From Macrothele yani (Eukaryota > Arthropoda > Arachnida > Araneae > Macrothelidae): a stretch of DNA of 64,000 bases. Both the position numbers and the translations under genes were made by a program. Positions 44,255 through 54,511 of this stretch are shown one piece after another (position 1 is the stretch's first letter; the number at the start of each line of letters is the position of its first letter). Where the stretch lies: contig CM077001.1 in NCBI GenBank assembly GCA_039090855.1, positions 120,981,922-121,045,921 on the forward strand, given 5' to 3'. A model generated the notes under the pieces. The model saw only the letters and a program-made list of their open reading frames with translations. It had not been told where the DNA came from and did not search any database.

Positions 44255-45397
44255 GCATGTGAAACCTTCACCACTCTTGTCCAAAGCCTTCACGAAGCTT
44301 TTTCATCAAACCCAATTTAATATGTAAAGGGGAAAACAATTTCTTGTTTCGGTCCACCAAAGAGGCGTATTTAACATTACTTTTTCTCCAGGACGTAATT
44401 CTCTCTATGAGGCGAGTCTTTCACAGCATAGTGTTTGTCGGCTGCTATACTGTCCCATAGACAAAGAAAAATAACAGTAATTTATAAATCCACCCTGAAG
44501 TCCGAGTAGCAGAGCGATGATTTTGAAACCTCCACACACGTCCAAGCCGTATTTGTTGTATTAGATTGCACTTAGTAATAGCTACATACTCTCGTAAATT
44601 TCTTTCATACCCACTGAATAGGCCACTGGTATTGATGCTGCCATTGTGTAGCAACAGACTTGTTTCTGAGGAGTCTATGAAAAGCCTCCATTCTTGAGGA
44701 AATACGCTCGAAACCAATTCAGCCATTGATCTGTCAATATTTGTTTACACGCACATGAAATTTGGAATTGTAAAGTACCTTGAAAATTGTTCATGCCTCA
44801 TTCTGTACAACGAAATCCTAGTGCTAGTGCTGGAGATTAGACCCTAAAAATTCGGCTTGATCTTTGCTAAGATTAAAGTCTTTGACTAAGTCGTTTAGTT
44901 TCCTTTGCTGAATCAAATGCGGTGTCGTGTTATGTGCGGGACTTTGGAATGGATCAAAGGTTGTTGGTGGTTCAATCTCCCTCCTCCATTTTCTTCTTGT
45001 GTGAGTTCTTCCAATTGCGAAAGTGGCAATTGGAACAACTCACACAAGAATATTCTACTTTACATTTTGTTTATTTTGAAAATCCCTCGATTTTAATCAG
45101 GCGAAAATAATAGTCCTCTGCATGGCTAATCAGCTCGCAGCAGACCATTGGAACTGCAAAAGGAATACACCGGTGCTTGTTTCCATTTATTCATTTATAG
45201 TCAAATTTGAGTAGCATGTTACCTGTGATATGTGAGGTGCCCATTTTTTTACCAACGTGACACTCAAAATAAAAATTATAATAAGCTTGTTTAACCTTGG
45301 TTGCTGAAGACCGACGCTGTTTTTCCATTGTGAACTGTTCACAGATGTAACAGAAACTGTCTGATGGATTTACACATTTGGGGCATATTCTATCCAT
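44255..45397 (-). pseudogene. Degenerate gene of a multicopy Cys-rich arthropod family
   Basis: The minus strand, starting MDRICPKCVNPSDSFCYICE at 45,397, has two closely spaced Cys pairs (CPKC, CYIC) that look zinc-binding, then YNFYFECHVGKK. After several breaks it continues with LNDLVKDFNLSKDQAEFLGS (about 44,880), then EWRLFIDSSETSLLLHNG, GGFKIIALLLGLQGGFINYC, and finally VMLNTPLW and KSFVKALDKSGEGF near 44,260-44,360. The same order of blocks is found in an uncharacterised protein family repeated many times in some arthropod genomes; I know no biochemical role. At least five frameshifts or stops are present. The assignment rests on recall of the block order and should be tested by search. 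Confidence 0.55.
44994..45050. repeat. 24-bp inverted repeat (hairpin)
   Basis: Arms ttcttgtgtgagtt..ccaattg (44,994-45,017) and caattgg..aactcacacaagaa (45,027-45,050) pair almost perfectly around a 9-base loop. Confidence 0.85.
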
Positions 45398-46088
45398 TAT
45401 GAAAAAACTAAATGCACACACACATACTGTGCAACGGACACCGCAACCTGTTACAAGCACAAAATCTCTTCAGCTGAACTGGATAGAACACACTTCACCA
45501 CGAAACAAAACCCTATCAGCCACCTGTCGGCCTGGCTCTTGCAAACGTTAAGTCAATGGAGGAGAAATCATGAACGTAAACAAAGGCACGTGCGCGCGCG
45601 CATTACAGAGAAGAATGATTCATAATTCCTTCTGTATAAAGATGAAAATAAAATCCTGGGGAAAACTTGTCGATACACTGAGCAGGATTACCAGCTGAAG
45701 CTTTTGGGTCGATAACCGAGTTATGTAAATCTTCGAATTTTCGACTTTTGTAACGTTATTCCCCCCCCCCCCTTTTTTTACAAAATGGTGCTTAATGCCT
45801 CATTTTAAGCCATATTAGTTATCAACGCATAAAAACTGACTGTAGAAGCATATTTACACCCATGTGACAAAAACTTTGTTAACTATTCAATAGTATCATC
45901 AGTATTCACCTGGAAGACCCTGTTTGCACAGAAACAGTTCTCAGGGGACTTCACAAAGCCAACATCTACAAAACCACTGAACCTTTAATCACAGAAACGA
46001 ACGCTGCAATGCGAAAAAGATGGTGTCATGAGCATAACACCTGGATAGCTAATGACCGGAAACGTGTGATACAGTATCATCATTTAAA
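45398..46088. other. No recognised feature
   Basis: Contains a short (gc)n run near 45,590, a c run near 45,763-45,774 and a pyrimidine tract. No coding homology was recognised. Confidence 0.4.
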
Positions 46089-47189
46089 TACTGTCGAACC
46101 CCTATTTAACGGACTGCGATTTAACAAATTCCGCGATTTTACGTACATTTTTATGGTCTGGATGGAACAACATTGAAATTAATGCGTTTCCAGATTTAAC
46201 GAACACATTTCCTCAATTTAGCGAACATTTTTTTATTTTTTCTAAACCACGAAACTATTTTAACTAGCATTTTTATCTTAAAAGTTAGGTAGAAAGAGAG
46301 CTTGCGTAACAGGAAAAGTTTACGCATGCAGTTAGCCAGCGTATCAAAGAATACCATCTGCTACGCAGCTTGACGGAATCATAAACCAGTTCGCCTTTCC
46401 TCCAACTATGAAGCGGAAGCTTCTTACAGGGCGAAGCAAATCACCAACAAGATGCAAAGGAGCGTTACGTTTTCTTGCATGGGCGGGAAGCAGGAAAAAG
46501 AAGGGCCGTGTGGGGGAGGAAATCTGGAGTGCACTGGGGATTCTTGTTTTCAGCTACAGTCATAACAATAGCTTTCTGTGAGATCAGGGGGCACACACAC
46601 TGTACCAATCCATTCCTGAACTTGTGGAATTCTTTCCCGAATTGCGCTGCTCCTTCTTTTCTTCAGTGTTAAATCTGCAGGTCAAATTAAACAACACAGC
46701 TCGTTTATGAATAAAGTCTTGATGAACATACTGTAGATAGCACTAGAAAAGTTAGAAGTGAAATTGACAGAGCACTGTAGTTTGCATAAGTGCATTTTGT
46801 GAGAGCATTGTAAAAAAATATGAATGACTGCAGTAAAAAAAAAAAAAAAAAAAAAAAAAGCGGAAAGTTTTTCAATCATTGTAAAAATGAACATTTTGTC
46901 GCTGCTTGATGCGAACCCAGGGTCACAGGCTGCTGCAGCAGAGAACTCGGAATTTTCAAGTCAACGTTGTGTACCATAGCGAAAAATAGGAAAGAAATTG
47001 AAAGCTGTACAGCAAAGTGTAGGCAATTTTCGAATAAGAGGAAATCCATGAAAGTATCATCCCTGAGTGAGTTGGCAAACCTCTCGTCACTTGATTCCAA
47101 AAAACACGAGCTAGTAATTTTGCCTATTAGTGGACCACTTCTGAAGGAAAAAGTAGTTCATCTTGCCCAGCAACCTCAAATAAAGAATT

Positions 47190-47845
47190 TTTTTTTTATT
47201 GGAGGTTTAACGACCACCGTTATAATAACGCCGACACAGTGAGGATGCAGGATTTGTCATTTTTATGTAGGACTTCCGTCCACAGGGAGTAGAGTTTAGA
47301 TCCCAGCCACCTACAGCGAGATCGCCTTTTGGGCAGGACACAGAAACGGAAGGAATGAGAGCAAGTCTAGCGAATTTGACAGAACAGTTTGTAGTGAGAT
47401 TAGAGTACAGTAGATGGCGCCACCGTACAAGTACGATATTGCACATAGATGGGTGAGAGAATTTCAGGGGGGACATAGGAAAGGATACCCATTTTACCAG
47501 TGGGTCCAACCTGGGGGCCGTCACTTTACGTGCTCGTCCGATGCACGGCGGATATTCAGCGATTGTTAGTAAATCACACCATCTCTGAAAGATCAGCCCA
47601 GGCTTGAACCTGGGGACCCAGCATCGACAGTCTGAAACACTAACCACTAAGCCATCCGCGGCTATTTAACGACCACCGTGAGCAACTCAATGGGCTATAA
47701 GCAGTCGCCCGCCCCTAATTTAAGGTCACAGGGCCAGTGCCGTAAGACAGACACAGCATCTATGCCTCACCGGGATTCGAACCCGGACCCCTTTCAAACG
47801 AATGATCAAAAGCCATCGCTTTGTCCACTGCGCAACCGGGGCGGC
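47190..47845 (-). repeat. SINE A, split by SINE D
   Basis: Minus-oriented SINE A whose ends lie at 47,190 (T run, attggaggtttaacg) and 47,845 (accggggcggc). Flanked by caaataaagaatt at 47,177-47,189 and 47,846-47,858, a 13-bp target duplication inside transposase coding sequence. Confidence 0.9.
47221..47664 (-). repeat. SINE D inserted into SINE A
   Basis: Minus-oriented SINE D with head agccgcggatggcttagtgg (at 47,662 going left) and a cgccgtgcatcggacgag body. Flanked by tttaacgaccaccgt at 47,206-47,220 and 47,665-47,679, a 15-bp target duplication copied from SINE A. Confidence 0.92.
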
Positions 47846-47962
47846 CAAATAAAGAATTCACTGCCTGAAATGGATGGATTGATCGTTTTAAGCAAAGACA
47901 TAACATAGTGTATGGAGCTGTATCTGGTGAAAGCAAATGTGTTGATCCCGTGACTGCGCAAA

Positions 47963-48192
47963 CGTGGCCGCCCCGGTGGCGCAGTGGTCTAAGCGATGGC
48001 CTCTGATCATTCGTCCGAAAGGGGTCCGGATTCGAATCCCGATGAGGCATGGATGTTGTGCTTGTCTTACGGCACTGGCTCTCTCCCTTCCCTAGAACCA
48101 GTGACCCTAAATTAGGGACGAGCGACTGCTTATAGCCCATTGAGTTGCTCACGGTGGTCGTTAAACCTCCAATAAAAAAACAAAAACAAAAA
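47963..48192 (+). repeat. SINE A with target duplication
   Basis: Plus-oriented full-length copy from ggccgccccggtggcgcagt to a caaaaacaaa tail. actgcgcaaa is present at 47,953-47,962 and 48,193-48,202. The insertion splits the transposase just after ESKCVDP. Confidence 0.9.
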
Positions 48193-48372
48193 ACTGCGCA
48201 AAGTGCAAAAATGAACAGCTGTCACAAATTATTGAAGGGTACATGCTGTGCGACACGTTCAATGCTAATAAAATTCAACTGCTTTATAACCTGCAGTCAG
48301 ATAAAACACTGTTTTCGAAATGACCCCTGCCATGGAGGAAAGAAATCAAAAGACAGACTCACTGTGCGACGT

Positions 48373-48860
48373 GCGTGCCCTGCAGGACGCACATGACATA
48401 AAGGCAGATAGCAGCGAGACGAACGTCTGCGTAGCTCAATTAGTACAGAGACTTGTTCCGGAATAAGTGGACTCGGGTTCGTTCCCCGGCGTGGATAAAA
48501 AATGACGGAGAAATTTACTTCGTTATAAAGGCGCCCGAACTTCCCGGATGACCCGGCCGTTAAAAATCTCGCAATGGTGTGATGTTCTTTCCACACCGCG
48601 AGACCAGAAAAATAAGAGAATCCCTTCTTCAGCGCTTCAAAAAATAAATGTGTGTGACGTTGTATTCCACACAACAGATTGACTGGGAGTTCTTAAGTGC
48701 AAGTTCTTCAGCAGATGGCTGCCTGCAACGATACATGGTCCCGGCTGACCCGTAGGCCAGTTGGTAGAGCGGCTTGTGTCCGGAATAAGTGGACTCGGGT
48801 TCGATCCCCGGCGCGGACCAAAAATGACGGAGAAATTTACTTCGTTATAACTGTTTTTCT
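48373..48860 (+). repeat. SINE E, dimer-like copy
   Basis: A leader (cctgcaggacgcacatgaca, taaaggcagatagcagcgag) is followed by tRNA-like module 1 (gcgtagctcaattagtacag to gggttcgttcccc, 48,430-48,500) and the tail aaaatgacggagaaatttac ttcgttata. After ~200 bp a second tRNA-like module (cgtaggccagttggtagagc..gggttcgatcccc, 48,750-48,820) is followed by the same tail. It replaces the codons between DRLTV and ANADGSEK of the Tigger transposase. Confidence 0.7.
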
Positions 48861-49010
48861 AGTTGCCAATGCAGACGGGTCAGAAAAATTGCAGCCATTA
48901 GTTATAGGCAAAATCTGCTAAACCACCTTGCTTCAAAAATGCGAAATCCTTTGCCCGCCAAATGTGAATCACAGAAAAAGTTGTGGGTTGCCACAGCTTT
49001 ATTCAAAAAT

Positions 49011-49230
49011 GCCGCCCATGTGGCGCAGTGGTCTAAGGCGTTGGCCTCTGATCATTCGTCCGTAAGGGGTCCGGGTTCGAATCCCGGTGAGGCATGGATG
49101 TTGTGTTTGTCTTACGGCACTGGCTCTCTCCCTTCCCTGGAACCAGTGACCCTAAATTAGGGACGGGCGACTGCTTATAGCCCATTGAGTTGCTCACGGT
49201 GGTCGTTAAACCTCCAATAAAAAAAAAAAT
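49011..49230 (+). repeat. SINE A with target duplication
   Basis: Plus-oriented, starting gccgcccatgtggcgcagtg and ending in aaaaaaaaat. attcaaaaat flanks it at 49,001-49,010 and 49,231-49,240. Confidence 0.9.
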
Positions 49231-49835
49231 ATTCAAAAATTATGTAGAAGCCTTGGATACTCAAATGCAGGCAAAAAGAGAGAAAAATGCTCTTATTCAT
49301 TTATCAGTGTGTTGTGCATCCCCAGGTAAACAATCTGAAAAATGTTCAAGTCATTATTTCCCCAGCAAATGGAACTAGTAAATTGCAACTGCTGGATGTG
49401 GTCTTTTAAAGCTCGTTATCGAAAGCTTCTCATGTGAAATACGAAAATTACTTTTTGTTATCGATGCAAAGGATGATGCATCTAAAGTTAGAGTTAACAT
49501 TCTAGATGCAATGCATTTCGTGCGACAGTCTCGTGGAATGCAGTTACGACAGGTACCATTAAAAACTGCTTTAGCAAAGCAGGCTTCTCAGGTTTTGCGA
49601 ACAACGAGAAAGTGGGTTCCAATACCGCAAATCCTGCTGACAATTTAGCGGATGACGATCTTGCAGAATGAAACGAAATTGCCTCATCAGGTATTGTGTT
49701 TTCCGATTATCGTTGATTGTGACGCACATGTGCATACCTGCCAAATGCAATCCTTTGATGATGTTTTGGATGAACAGATCGGACTAAATGCATCAGATTC
49801 TGATGAAGAAGATGAAGCAGAACCGCTGCTTTAGT

Positions 49836-50443
49836 TGTGCTGCTAACGGTATAGAATGTGTTTGAAATCTACTTGATGCGCTTCCATATTAATGATGACG
49901 TTTTTCATGCACTTCATGAAATTGAAGCTACAATTTATAAAGCTAAAGGTTCAGAAAAAAGTAAACAATCGACTCTAAAGCATTTCTTTTCTACAGTGTA
50001 AAAAGGTAATCAACGCATATGCGAGTTTTAAAAGTTAATTAGTACTAATTGATGCTCTGTTTCATGCGGTTTATGATACTGAAGTAGTTATTTAAGAAGC
50101 TAAATGCTCGTAAAAAAAATCAACAATAATATTTTTCTCGCAATTTTAAAGTACGCTTAAATTTTGATGCTACGTACTGAAGTCTAATATCTGCAAATTA
50201 TGTATTTAATATGCAAAGTAGATGTGTACGTATTATAACATTTTTAATAATAAATTTTGTAATTAAAAGTACCATACTAATTTAAATTTCACTGAAAGAG
50301 AACTTAGCTGCTTACGTATCCTGTTATGACCTCTAGCTTAAGCTCAATGTTTCATTGAAAGGCTTTCTCAATTTAGCGAATTCCTCGATTTTACGTACAA
50401 CACTATTGGTCATTTGAAGTTCGTTAAATCGAGGTTTGACTGT
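49836..50443. other. 3' untranslated part of the Tigger element
   Basis: AT-rich sequence between the acidic end of the transposase and the right terminal repeat. It contains ctcaatttagcgaattcctc and cgattttacgtac, which mirror sequences just inside the left terminus. Confidence 0.6.
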
Positions 50444-50599
50444 AGTAGCTCGGGTTTATGTATGGAAAACCCCCAAGGAAGCGTAAAATGCGGAATAGAG
50501 ATGAGTTCGGGCTCAATTTTCTTTTTTTTATTACATATTTTTGCTAAGCCCGGGCACGCCGGGCCCGGGTTCTCAGAAAATTTTGCTTAGCAAGGCTTG

Positions 50600-51860
50600 C
50601 ATTATGCACAGGCCAAAGCTATGGCCCAATGAAGGATTAGTTTAAAAAGATTACTTCAGTTAATCCACTTCATAATATTAATACGTTCTTCGAAACACTA
50701 TGCATAAAAGCAAATATTCTAAAATGTGGACTAGAAAATAAATAAATAATCGATGCACACGCCGTTCGACTATACCAGGAGAATCAGTGATTTTGCCAAA
50801 AGCTGGAGGCAAGAAAATCTTTTAGAAACACAAAATATTCCATTCGTTATATCTTTTGGATTTCTAAATTTACTTTTATTCTGAATAAATTGCATTACAA
50901 AATATACAACTTTTTACAGACAGTCGCACGTGTTTTAAATAGTGACTCTAGAGTGCTAAACTTTGCAATATAATTTACATATATGCTAACTGCCCTTGTC
51001 CCTGTGGGATTCGATCGGCAAGTATTGAAAACTGCATACGCGCTTGAATGCAGTGGCTTCGCCGAATGGAGAAACACACTGATCCCAGGCGTGCAAAGAA
51101 CGCGAAGATTGGATCTGCTCATCCAATCCTCCGTTAACAGCAGGGGGCTAATAGTCCTAGTAGAGAGGCTAACCCTCCAGCAGCATACGATTTTCCCCAG
51201 TCAAACGGAAACCGAGTCGCAAGAGGTGAACGTGTACGCCGAAAGCGACTCGGATACGGAATGAGGACAAAAGTCAAAGAGGTAAGAGTAAATACACTTT
51301 GTTTCATTCTCTCAGCATTGTAAGTCCTAAGCATGAGGACGTGTAAATTCTATGTAGTTAATAAAGGGAAATGATTCCCCCAAAATCAAAGCTGTTCGAG
51401 GAGTAGACAATCTCCCAGTCAACCCTAATAAATTTAACTGCCTAACCCGCCGGTTAGTGCGGGAACCCAGCCAAAGTCCGCTAGGTCGGTTGCCAGCAGA
51501 ACATCGTGGGCTGGTCTCTGGACCACGGGGGTGGCCGAGACCCAAACCAGCGTCTCAAGGCAGGGAAACTATCGCAACATTTCAAATAAATCCAAGGAGC
51601 TCCATTAGTCCCCTTGGAGCCAAACACATTGGCGGAACGGGACAAATAAATCAGCAATACAGTATATGCTAACTGGTAAAGATAGTTCACAGTGATGTAG
51701 TAGAGTATAAAAAAAGCATGTAAGAAAATTTCCAAAAGATAAAAAAAAAAAAAAACCACAGAAAAACCGTATTGAGCATTCCAGACTAGATTATTCTGCA
51801 TTTTGTAACATTAACAAAGCTTTTCACTTAATAGGGTAATAGCCACGATATTATTCTATG
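50600..51860. other. Interior of the hAT element, unrecognised
   Basis: An open stretch at 50,983-51,264 (plus) ending in an acidic ESQEVNVYAESDSDTE is followed by ggtaag. GC-richer sequence at 51,400-51,640 is followed by an A run at 51,741-51,755. No homology was recognised; it could be an embedded insertion in the hAT element. Confidence 0.3.
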
Positions 51861-51866
51861 TGTGTG

Positions 51867-51937
51867 CAGTTTCCAGCAAGTTCATGAAAATTGCTTACTC
51901 GAAACGTAAGCAATTTTCATGAACTAGCTGGAAACTG
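51867..51937. repeat. 32-bp near-perfect inverted repeat
   Basis: Arms cagtttccagcaagttcatg.. (51,867-51,898) and ..catgaactagctggaaactg (51,906-51,937) match at 31 of 32 positions, with a 7-base loop (tcgaaac). It lies at the 3' end of the hATC remnant. Confidence 0.9.
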
Positions 51938-51949
51938 AGGAGTCTCGAA

Positions 51950-52290
51950 ATTCCTCAAGAAAAGAATCGCATCTAATGCTTCAGCGTTTAACTTTGATCT
52001 TCTTTCCTCTAAAACTTAACTAAACACTAAACACTCTCTCGCCAGCAGAACTACTAGCTGGTGTACACAATACACGTCTCTAGCTTAGGAAATTGAGAAT
52101 TCTTCCACCACAGTAACAAATCCACAGCTTCAAAGTGTGCTTCTCCCATGCGCAATTCCACATACTTACAAATTTCATCTGGATCAGGATCATGAATTTC
52201 AAACTCATCTTCCAAATCTTCAAATAAGCCTGTTGATTTTTTTCCGGAAAAAAGAAATCATTGCTGAAGAATTCGTGCTACAGATCTAGA
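51950..52290 (-). pseudogene. hAT transposase, C-terminal dimerisation region
   Basis: Reading leftwards from about 52,240: STGLFEDLEDEFEIHDPDPD, EICKYVELRMGEAHFEAVDL and LLWWKNSQFPKL, which correspond to the helical region and the W-K-N..FP block of the hAT C-terminal dimerisation (hATC) domain. After a shift, TSSSAGERVFSV followed by VLEERRSKLNAEALDAI matches the most conserved hATC segment (S-S-x-x-x-E-R-x-F-S and R-R-x-x-L). At least two frameshifts or stops interrupt it. The upstream catalytic region and BED zinc finger were not recognised; 50.9-51.7 kb holds unrelated-looking sequence. Confidence 0.75.
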
Positions 52291-52543
52291 AGTGGCAGCA
52301 CCCATGTATTTAACACTAGAAATTCTTTAATTTTTGGTAACCAGTTTATAACAATAATATCCAGGGAATTATTTTTTAATTACAGTTTTTCGTGAAGGTA
52401 ACTTATAAACAATGAAGGATATGTATAAAGAATTCAGTAATGAAATTCAACATGTGTAATGCCAAACCCGGGCACTGCCTGGACCCGGGGATTTCGGCTC
52501 TTAATGAATTCTGGGCCCGCCCGAGCTCATCTCTAATACGGAA

Positions 52544-53819
52544 TGCCTAGTTCCAAATGTCAAATATGGGGTTAATCTGCGATGATTACAATATCATCGG
52601 AATTTCACCATTTTCAGTTAAAAGCATTGGAAATAATCTCACTGCGTGAAGTGTGCGTTAATATATTCACCATTTGGGGAGTGGATGATGACGAAACATG
52701 TTTTTGATAGAAATCATTTGTAGAGATAAATATCGGAGCCGTCGCTCTGCGGAAGAAGGGTACATGCTGTAAATTTTAGAGGTGGTTTAGATTTCATTAA
52801 TATCTGGAACACCCTTTGGACGGCAGTTTTTTTACTGCCTTCTTTAGTAAGTGCGAGTTGATAAGAAGCATTAGCAGTATTCTGCTACTGAATGATTAGC
52901 GTGATATTGAGGCATTCAGTTCATTTAAACGAGAAACCCGATGCTTTATTTCCTTCGATCTCTCTTTACATGAACGGCTCTTGTTTGCGCTCGCAAATGA
53001 TTTGGCAAAACACCAACTGGAGTGCGACGTCTGAAATGCAGTTCTCCTATCATCCTCAAATGATTTTGTTTGGCGCACTGCACTGCTCCGATCTCACGGT
53101 CTCAAAAAACGAGGTCAGCGATATGGTATGCCTTAATTAACGTCTGCCGAGACGCTTGACACTGAATACCAAAATTTACAGTCTCAGGCATGAACATAAT
53201 ACTGCAATAGATACGTATTTCACTTTAAAAAAATATCGACGATGTTGAGTAATTATCTAGCGTAAATATTGAGGGATTTTTTAAGTCCCTCTCACTATGT
53301 TTTGTCAATATACAGGTCAGAGGTTTACTTCGCGACCTTAACTGTTTGACCATTTCTGGTTAAAAGCAGTCTACCGAATAATGGTTTCTCAGACGGAAGA
53401 CTCCTATGGTGACCAGACGGGCGTCTGTTTAGCGTTTGTCTTTTACTCATTAGTGCAATCCATGAATTTGAGGTGTTCTTTAAGACGTACACGAAAACAA
53501 TATTTTTTTCTTTATGAAGACGTAGTGTTGGTTCTTCTGTTCGTATTTTCGTGACCTCATATTAATGTGAAAACACATCAACTTAGTTCGGTGAGCTTGT
53601 AATAATCCGCAAATCCTAAAACTTCACTAAGACCTAATACGAGTTGTCCTCGAGATACTACGAATCCGTGTTTCAAGACGATGAATGTGCTCTGTTATCC
53701 CTCAGGCAAGCTCTACGTCATCTCCTTCATTTACAGGTCACTGCTTTATTTTTCATTAAAACTCTAAGTGGGATCACTCTAAGGAATTTCTTTCATATTC
53801 AAGATTCCAGCATAATTTT
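52544..53819. other. No recognised feature
   Basis: AT-rich with a few short open frames, none with recognisable domains or useful context. Confidence 0.4.
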
Positions 53820-53831
53820 TAACTTTTGTTT

Positions 53832-54053
53832 TTGGTTTTTTGGTTGGTTGGAGGTTTAACGACCACCGTGAGCAACTCAATGGGCTATAAGCAGTCGCCC
53901 GTCCCTAATTTAGGGTCACTGGTTCCAGGGAAAGGAAAGAGCCAGTGCCGTAAGACAAGCACAACATCCATGCCTCACCGGGATTCGAACCCGGACCCCT
54001 TTCGGACGAATGGTCAGAGGCCATCGCTTAAACCGCTGCGCCGCCGGGGCGGC
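53832..54053 (-). repeat. SINE A with target duplication
   Basis: Minus-oriented full-length copy with an intact B box. taacttttgttt occurs at 53,820-53,831 and at 54,054-54,065. Confidence 0.9.
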
Positions 54054-54075
54054 TAACTTTTGTTTGGGGGCTTCA

Positions 54076-54511
54076 GGTGGACATCAAGTAATTTTGCTTC
54101 CTATACTTCCAATGAAAAAACTTCTGTACACATTTTCTTCACAATTAATGCGTTCCCAAGGATGAAAATTTGAACATCGATTAAAATAGCTTCATTTTAT
54201 AACTTGCAATACTTAATATTTTCTAAAAGATAACCATAATCATGCAATCCAACATTTGTTTGTCTACTGACGTCATCAAAGTACAGGTCGCGCCATCTTT
54301 TTTCTGGTTTCAACGCCACTAAAGGAAACGTTATTGTTTTTTAATATAATATGGTTATATTTTAGAAAATGTTAAGTATTCTAAGTTATAACATGAAGAT
54401 ATTTAATCGATATTCAAATTTTCATCCTAGGGAACACAATAATTGTGAAGGAAATGTGTACAAAAGTTTTTCCGTTGGAAGTATAGGAAACAAAATTACT
54501 TGACGTCCCCC
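54076..54511. mobile_element. Long-TIR MITE (foldback-like)
   Basis: The first ~180 bp (from ggacatcaagtaattttgct) and the last ~170 bp (to caaaattacttgacgtcccc) are inverted copies of each other with about 85-90% identity by eye, around a ~80-bp centre (gacgtcatcaaagtacaggt cgcgccatc). No coding capacity. The centre resembles 50-110 of the window, so the family has more than one copy. Confidence 0.75.

Larger units (their letters stand above)
46950..49835 (+). pseudogene. pogo/Tigger-type transposase pseudogene
   Basis: In plus-strand order: FKSTLCTIAKNRKEIESCTAK (end of the N-terminal HTH, ~46,955), then the CENP-B-like HTH part PISGPLLKEKVVHLAQQ (~47,125) and, after a SINE insert, NGWIDRFKQRHNIV..GAVSGESKCVDP (~47,870). 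After another SINE: QIIEGYMLCDTFNAN.. and CHGGKKSKDRLTV (~48,330). After the SINE E dimer: ANADGSEKLQPLVIGK (~48,865). After a further SINE: VEALDTQMQAKREKNALI, then NGTSKLQLLDVVF, ILDAMHF and TGTIKNCFSKAGF (~49,550), with an acidic tail. These blocks are in the order of DDE transposases related to CENP-B. Many stops and shifts are present. An obvious N-terminal start was not found. Confidence 0.85.
46089..50444 (+). mobile_element. pogo/Tigger-like DNA transposon carrying nested SINEs
   Basis: The left end (tactgtcgaacccctattta at 46,089) and right end (cgttaaatcgaggtttgact to 50,444) are inverted repeats. They resemble the CAGTcaaacctcgatttaac termini of Tigger elements, and both have internal atttaacgaac-type repeats. 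The element encodes a pogo-type transposase in pieces and is interrupted by SINE A (itself holding SINE D), SINE A, a SINE E dimer and another SINE A. Without these it would be about 2.7 kb, near the usual Tigger size. Confidence 0.85.
50496..52535 (-). mobile_element. hAT-like DNA transposon, decayed
   Basis: Terminal inverted repeats tagagatgagttcgggctc (50,496) and gcccgagctcatctcta (to 52,535), followed inside by GC-rich cccgggc..ggcccggg blocks on both sides. Flanked by atgcggaa (50,488-50,495) and atacggaa (52,536-52,543), an 8-bp target duplication with one mismatch. Both features are diagnostic of hAT. The remnant of the transposase C-terminus is on the minus strand. Length is 2.04 kb. 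Confidence 0.85.

Noticed and set aside
46408..46680. Start of the Tigger transposase at MKRKLLTGR
   Set aside because: The first residues look plausible, but the following sequence does not match the family's N-terminal HTH, so the start was left unassigned.
50983..51264. 93-codon frame with an acidic end as a hAT-captured gene
   Set aside because: No domain was recognised, and the ggtaag downstream alone is too weak to call an exon.
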